Assembly: GCA_023055425.1 (NCBI GenBank) | Contig: JALGPY010000009.1 | Span: 53,072,616-53,136,615, forward strand | Direction of reading: 5' to 3' | Length of the DNA stretch: 64,000 bases | Origin: Linanthus parryae | Taxonomy: Eukaryota > Streptophyta > Magnoliopsida > Ericales > Polemoniaceae | Shown here: positions 59,647-64,000 of the stretch, one piece after another | Numbering within the stretch: the stretch's first letter is position 1 | Layout: every line of letters starts with the position of its first letter | Position numbers and translations under genes: made by a program | The notes under the pieces: model-generated | The model's database searches: none | What the model was told of the DNA's origin: nothing | What the model saw: the letters and a program-made list of their open reading frames with translations, nothing else

Positions 59647-60133
59647 ATTCGGTAGGTGAGATTCGACTGTTTCGTGCAACGGTGGACTGACAGGACCCGT
59701 TTTCGTGCATGTCGTTAGTCTACTAGAACGGACCGGTAGACACAAGAGACCGATAGGAGATTGTAGTCTACCGTGAAGTAGAATGACTTGAGACCGATAG
59801 GAGATAGTCAGTGCTGTTACCCGGCTTAGTTAGAATATAGTTAACGTGTTGCTCAGATAATCCGGAAATCGTCTACAACCCTAGGTGATCTAGAGATTGC
59901 CTAGTTTCTCGAAACTTATTTCTTAAATATAAAAAAAATACAAAAATATTAGATTAGTTTTTATTTCAATTTCTAAAATCAATCAAATCTTTCCTCCTGC
60001 ACCGTACTCTAAATTAAATAACTAATTAAATAATCTCAAGCCTGTCCTCGTGGGATCGATAACTCGGGGTTGAAATACCACCCCTATATTACTTGACCGT
60101 GCACTTACGCATACGCGTTAAGAATCCGCGTCA
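59647..60133 (+). repeat. Element B 3' LTR, truncated to 487 bp
   Basis: Equivalent to 55947-56433. About 1.08 kb of the LTR start is missing, and the PPT region is joined directly to attcggtaggtgag. The intact end GCGTCA directly abuts minus-strand Copia sequence. Confidence 0.85.
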
Positions 60134-60790
60134 TTGCACACTACAATAGTGAATACTGTCAAAATAAATGGAGCAAAAATTGTCCTTTATTGAAATAGTA
60201 AAACCTTTCTGGTCCAAACAAGAAATAGAAATAGCAGGCAAAAAATAGCAATTATCTAATTCTAAAACTAATCGTGAAGGAAAAGATAGCTCGTACACGC
60301 CCACGACCAATGCATCAACCTTTGCTCCATTCCCTACGCGCAGGTCTATCTCCCCTTTAGCCAATATTCTACTTATCTTTAGATCCTGCACATTTCGACA
60401 AATGTGAGATTCACATCCAGTATCCAATACCCAAGATGAAGTGAAAGTTAAATTGAAATTTATAACAAAAATACCTTGTTGTGGAATCACTATTCCAAGC
60501 CTTTTATCCTCCATATACTTTGGGCAGTTCCTCTTCCAGTGTCCAGGCTGACTGCAGTAGTGACACTCACCCTTATTCACGCCCTTGGCAACGCCACCAA
60601 CATGTTTAAGGGCAACTTCCTTGAGTTTTGAAACTGGCTTGCCTTTCCCTTTGGAGGTAGAGGCAACACGCTTGCCTTTTCCTTTGTGTACCATCATTAT
60701 GGCCTTGACCTTTCCCTTGTTGATGCTTTGTTCAGTTGTCCTCAACATATTGAGCAGATCTAGCAGACATGGGAGGCGCCATGTAGGGCA

Positions 60791-60816
60791 CGGGGGGGGG
60801 GGGGGGGGGGGGGGGG
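60791..60816. repeat. G homopolymer, about 26 nt
   Basis: One of several long G or C runs in the window. It lies near the left end of the hAT-type element, and its exact length is the kind of thing assemblies get wrong. Confidence 0.8.
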
Positions 60817-60929
60817 TGGGGCACGTGCCCCCCTAACTTTCGCAGAGACACTATAGTACCTTTTTTTTTTAATTTTTTTGCAAGTGTTCCCTCTGTTAAT
60901 ATATTCAAATTCCCCCTACCTAGACAAAT

Positions 60930-61018
60930 ATGGACCACTGGTCCAACGGTAAATTTTTTTATTAAGGTATTCCCACATGCTGAGTTCGAATCTCAGCATC
61001 ACCTATTAAAAAAAAAAT
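60930..61018 (+). mobile_element. tRNA-like SINE fragment inside the hAT-type element
   Basis: A box-A-like stretch (tggtccaacggta) and box-B-like gagttcgaatctc are followed by caccta and an A run (about 61006-61016). The acceptor stem is not intact. It is probably an SINE-derived piece rather than a tRNA gene. Confidence 0.35.
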
Positions 61019-62579
61019 GGGTCAAAAATAACCCTTCTATTTATTATACACTTAAATCCTTCTTGTTTTACAATAATACACAAAAGAACCTTATATTTGT
61101 ACATTTCATAAGATTTTATTCATTAAAATATTAACTTCCTCCTAAAAAAAGAAGAAAATCTCTGCGACACTCTTTTGACGGAGCCACAAAGGCGAAGCCC
61201 AGAACGTCGAAGAAGAACAGTGACATGATGCGCGCTGTCCGCCCCAGCCCCACTCGCATCCGTCTTCGCCGTCGCCTGAGCGCGACCGTTCATCCGTCCG
61301 CCGGGCTTCCTGATCCATCTACATCTCCGGCGATCAATTTCGGCGATTTGAAGGTAAACCTAAACCCTAGTCCTTAGATACTTCTCCTCATACCTTAATG
61401 CTCCTCCTAATTTCCTTTACCTCCAATTCTGAATTCTCTTCTATTCCTCCTCCCTAATCTCGAATGTTGATTACTTTAAGAATTAAGAACTTGATTATGA
61501 TCTTGTTGGTGTTCTTGATTATGATTTATGAAATTATATAATTGTTGGTGTTCTTCATGTTGGCGTTCTTGATTATGATTTATGAAATTGTACGTTTGTT
61601 GGTGTTCTTAATTATGAAATATTGAATCATTGGTGTTCTTGATTATGAATAAAGATACAAATTGATATCAAAGTAACAATCAATCTCCTAATTTGATATC
61701 AAATTATCAATCAATAGATTGTGAAATTGAAGATTTTTATTGAATACTTTGACAATTCATAGTGATTTTTTTATCAAAGGGATTGATAATGAAGTTACCA
61801 TTCAACGATTCTAAAAAATAAAGCCAAGAAAAGTTTAATTGCCGTAATAGTAGCATCTTTTGAATTCGATGTAGTGAGTTTTGCTTGTACGGAAATACAT
61901 TTTTTTTGTAAAACAATACCTATGAAACCATACAATATTTTTTTACATTTTTAAGTGAATTTAATTTTCTCAAATGTGTGCCCCCCCTTTACATAAATCA
62001 TGGCTCCGCCACTGCTGGCAGAGGATTGCTGATCTCATTCATGTTATAGTTCATGAGGAACTGTCCATAACTGTCTGGCAATGATTGCAGGATGAGATCA
62101 GTAGCCAACTCTTGACCCACCGAAAACCCTAGGCATGTGAGATTCTCCAAGTACCCGATCATGCGCAATACGTGAGGTCCCACCGGGTTTCCCTCTGACA
62201 GATGACATTTGAAAAATGCCTTATAAACTTCATACCTCTCAACCCTCGCCTGCTCGTGGAAGAGCTGCTTCAAGTGTGCGATCATATCGTACGCAACCAT
62301 CTTCTCGTGTTGCTTCTGAAAATCAAATCTCATGGTGCAAAGCATAAGGCAGGCCACATCATTAGCACCGTCAACGATCTTCTGATATGCCTTTAGGGAT
62401 GAAGGAGTATTATTATCTAGACCCTCAGGAACTTCCTCTTCTAGAATGTACAGTCTTTTCTTTTGCTTGAGAACGTTTCTCAAATTCCTATACCAGTCTA
62501 GAAATTTTGTTCCACAAAGCTTGTCCTTCTTAAGGACCGACCGTAGGGATTGTGATGAATTCGACGAATTGTTTGCCAT

Positions 62580-64000
62580 TGGAATTCTACAAAATGAGAA
62601 ATATACAAGTTTTAGTATTTTGTGAAAAAATAACTACATTAAGCAATTTCTAAATTATTAAAAATAGCTCCCACTATTTTTCTCGGATTAATAACCCTCC
62701 ATATAAATGCGGAAAATATCATTATATTTTCTAGTGGGCCAATATCCTTATTTCACTTCCGTTTGAGGTTGTTTTGGCAAGTCACCCAAAATCAGTTATT
62801 TAGATATGAATGATTTCCAATTGCATCCTATGCAACTCTTGGTTCAATTGGGCAAATAACTCTTTATTTATCTATCCCATAGATAATCCCAATTATTTGC
62901 CTCTTAGCTTTTAATCCAATTTAAGTAGCCTAGTTGCGTCCAACCTCTTACTTCAACAATTGTACATTACTAGCTTGTTCCTTCGTGCCACATTATGATG
63001 AATCAAGTCGCCTTGCTTTGGCAAGCCCGAACTTGACAAATCATAATCATGACGAGTGTTTAAGTAACGAAAAGGCAAAACACAATATTTAAATTTGAGG
63101 AATTTTTCCTTTTAATTTTTAATAGTTTTGTTTATCCATATCAACTGATCTACTTGTTTGGGTTGGGCAATCCCAAAATAAAAGATCCGAGTTGTTTTAA
63201 TTTTGTTACCAATTTGCATGACTCATCCATACACCAACAATAAATAACAATAATAATTAAACAACCACAAACAATAAATAAACGTGATATGGATATGGCC
63301 TCCAATATTAAGGTATTCCCTAGCTATGAGAATATCTATAAGCCCCAAAAAAGGGCAAGCTCATCTGCATGTGCCTCCATCTTTTAGTCCATACTCCTTT
63401 TAGCTTGTGGAATGTCGCCATCTTGTGGTTCCTTCAATTATTTAGGCTTATTTTTTTTCCATGTCTTGACTATCATCTACTCTATCTAATACTAGCTATC
63501 ATCTAAACTAAATAGAGAGACCTCACAAGTTGAGGAGAAGACCGAATCGCATGCCCTAAAACCTAATTAATTAATTATTACAATAAAACTAAACCACAAA
63601 ATAAACATTCACAACATTCACATCTAAGGCCATATCCAATCACCATACAAAAGCACAAAATACAGTTAAAATCCAATTTAACGCACTTGGTCAATTTTAA
63701 TTTATTATTTTGGTAAGTAAGGTTAAAGCGGTCCAAGGGGCCCACTAACATGCTTGGCCGAACGCCATGGAGCCGTCTGGGCCGCCCTAGGCCGGTCAGG
63801 CTGACCCGTGCGGTCAAACCGCCAGTCGGCCGACCTGGCTTGGGGTCTCGGCCTCATGGATTGGGCGAAAAGGAAGGGGGGGGGGGTCCTAGACTCCTAG
63901 TGGGACGAACCCCTTAGGGGTTGTTTCCAAAAACAACTCCTTATCCTTCCGTTTTGCCCAAGTTTAGTTGTTTCCAAATTGGAAAAAACTCTTTTCCCCA
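62580..64000. other. Presumed leader/LTR of the minus-strand Copia, unresolved
   Basis: Upstream of the Copia gag on the minus strand. No CTCTGATACCA primer site complement was found near 62580-62720, so the LTR edge cannot be set. The right end (63720-63900) is GC-rich with a G run at about 63877-63886. The frame 63578-63817 has no recognisable domain. Confidence 0.3.

Larger units (their letters stand above)
54863..60133 (+). mobile_element. Pol-less gypsy-type LTR retrotransposon, element B
   Basis: Order: LTR 54863-56433, tRNA-Asp primer site 56440-56456, protein frame 56607-57785, non-coding internal DNA, PPT-like gtgtgggggg near 59637-59646, truncated 3' LTR 59647-60133. The 3' LTR keeps only its last 487 bp. 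Over those 487 bp it differs from the 5' LTR (55947-56433) by nine substitutions and two one-base indels, so the insertion is fairly recent. No pol genes are visible. Confidence 0.8.
60768..62014. mobile_element. hAT-type non-autonomous element, 1247 bp, inside Copia gag
   Basis: The left end is CATGGGAGGCGCCATG and the right end, as complement, CAGTGGCGGAGCCATG (12 of 16 matching). Flanks ctagcaga (60760-60767) and ctggcaga (62015-62022) match at 7 of 8. The interior has a G run, a tRNA-like segment (60930-61018), and a stretch at about 61190-61360 of unusually high GC ending in a good splice donor context (gaaggtaaac). That stretch looks like the 5' UTR and first intron border of a gene, possibly the lost transposase gene or captured host DNA. 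Confidence 0.75.
60134..62579 (-). pseudogene. Copia gag-protease, split by a hAT-type insertion
   Basis: On the minus strand, 62579-62015 encodes a UBN2-type gag (GTKFLDWYRNLRNVLK; HLKQLFHEQARVERY; LPDSYGQFLMNYN). After the 1.25-kb insertion, 60759-60134 continues with NMLRTTEQSI, a Lys/Gly-rich stretch, a CCHC knuckle (CHYCSQPGHWKRNC, about 60573-60532) and the protease start SSWVLDTGCESHIC with an intact DTG. The element is then cut at 60133 by the LTR end of element B. Both coding parts are open except for the insertion, so this copy decayed recently. Integrase and RT are missing. Confidence 0.85.

Noticed and set aside
59273..59659. 128-codon frame as a gene
   Set aside because: It crosses the element B PPT and the LTR junction and has no domain.
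60585..60938. Open frames on both strands through the G run
   Set aside because: They are created by the homopolymer inside the hAT-type element and overlap Copia gag in the wrong frame.
1..64000. Endogenous pararetrovirus or other viral insertion
   Set aside because: All reverse transcriptase, integrase and RNase H fragments fit LINE, Copia or gypsy; no movement protein or viral coat motif was seen.
1..64000. CRISPR array, bacterial operon or organellar insertion
   Set aside because: No regularly spaced repeats with unique spacers, no bacterial gene organisation, and no rRNA or organelle genes were seen. The 65-bp and 110-bp tandem repeats lack spacers.

Overview
This is a stretch of nuclear DNA from a flowering plant, most likely a eudicot. 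It is AT-rich and sparse in genes. The evidence is a spliced group IIb WRKY gene, an intronless plant-type MAPKKK, LTR retrotransposons with plant initiator-Met and Asp tRNA primer sites, plant-type L1 LINEs, and several plant MITE families. I cannot name the genus. I see only two probable host genes: a five-exon WRKY transcription factor (6989-10276, plus strand) and a MAPKKK15-18-type protein kinase (34149-35354, minus strand).

Layout. 1-6988: intergenic, with a Stowaway-like MITE (1786-2019) and a foldback MITE (2969-3296). 6989-10276: the WRKY gene, whose intron 4 carries a second foldback of the same type and whose intron 3 has a cluster of W-box cores. 10645-13437: a Tourist-like MITE, a 110-bp tandem duplication, and a 5'-truncated LINE with a 39-A tail. 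13868-19571: a small tRNA-headed SINE candidate, then a 5.5-kb 5'-truncated, frameshifted LINE. 20172-25612: MITEs, two copies of a chromovirus relic that share one RT-to-integrase deletion, and a MITE nested in a larger inverted-repeat element. 26030-33300: remnants of a Copia element whose leader region is interrupted by a 2.17-kb gypsy-type LTR. 33801-37443: the kinase with a MITE just past its stop codon, a hAT MITE and a triplicated G-box repeat in its upstream region, then an 886-bp Tourist-like element. 37444-43483: mostly unannotatable intergenic DNA with MITEs and minus-strand LINE scraps.

43484-60133 is a dense retrotransposon cluster. It holds a decayed Copia element (43484-45996), a minus-strand Copia 3' end (about 46010-46558), and two structurally complete copies, in opposite orientation, of a gypsy-type family lacking pol. 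Both copies have a tRNA-Asp primer site and LTRs of about 1.6 kb. Between PBS and PPT they encode only one acidic protein with a Cys/His-rich N terminus. Outer parts of the two copies form a roughly 3-kb inverted repeat. 60134-62579: a minus-strand Copia gag/protease split by a 1.25-kb hAT-type insertion with a target duplication. 62580-64000: presumed leader or LTR of that element, not resolved.

The two host genes show no operon-like relationship. The notable biology is the pol-less gypsy-type family with its unrecognised protein and GATC-rich LTR arrays, the hAT-type family seen four times with 8-bp target duplications, and the amount of inverted-repeat DNA in or beside both host genes.
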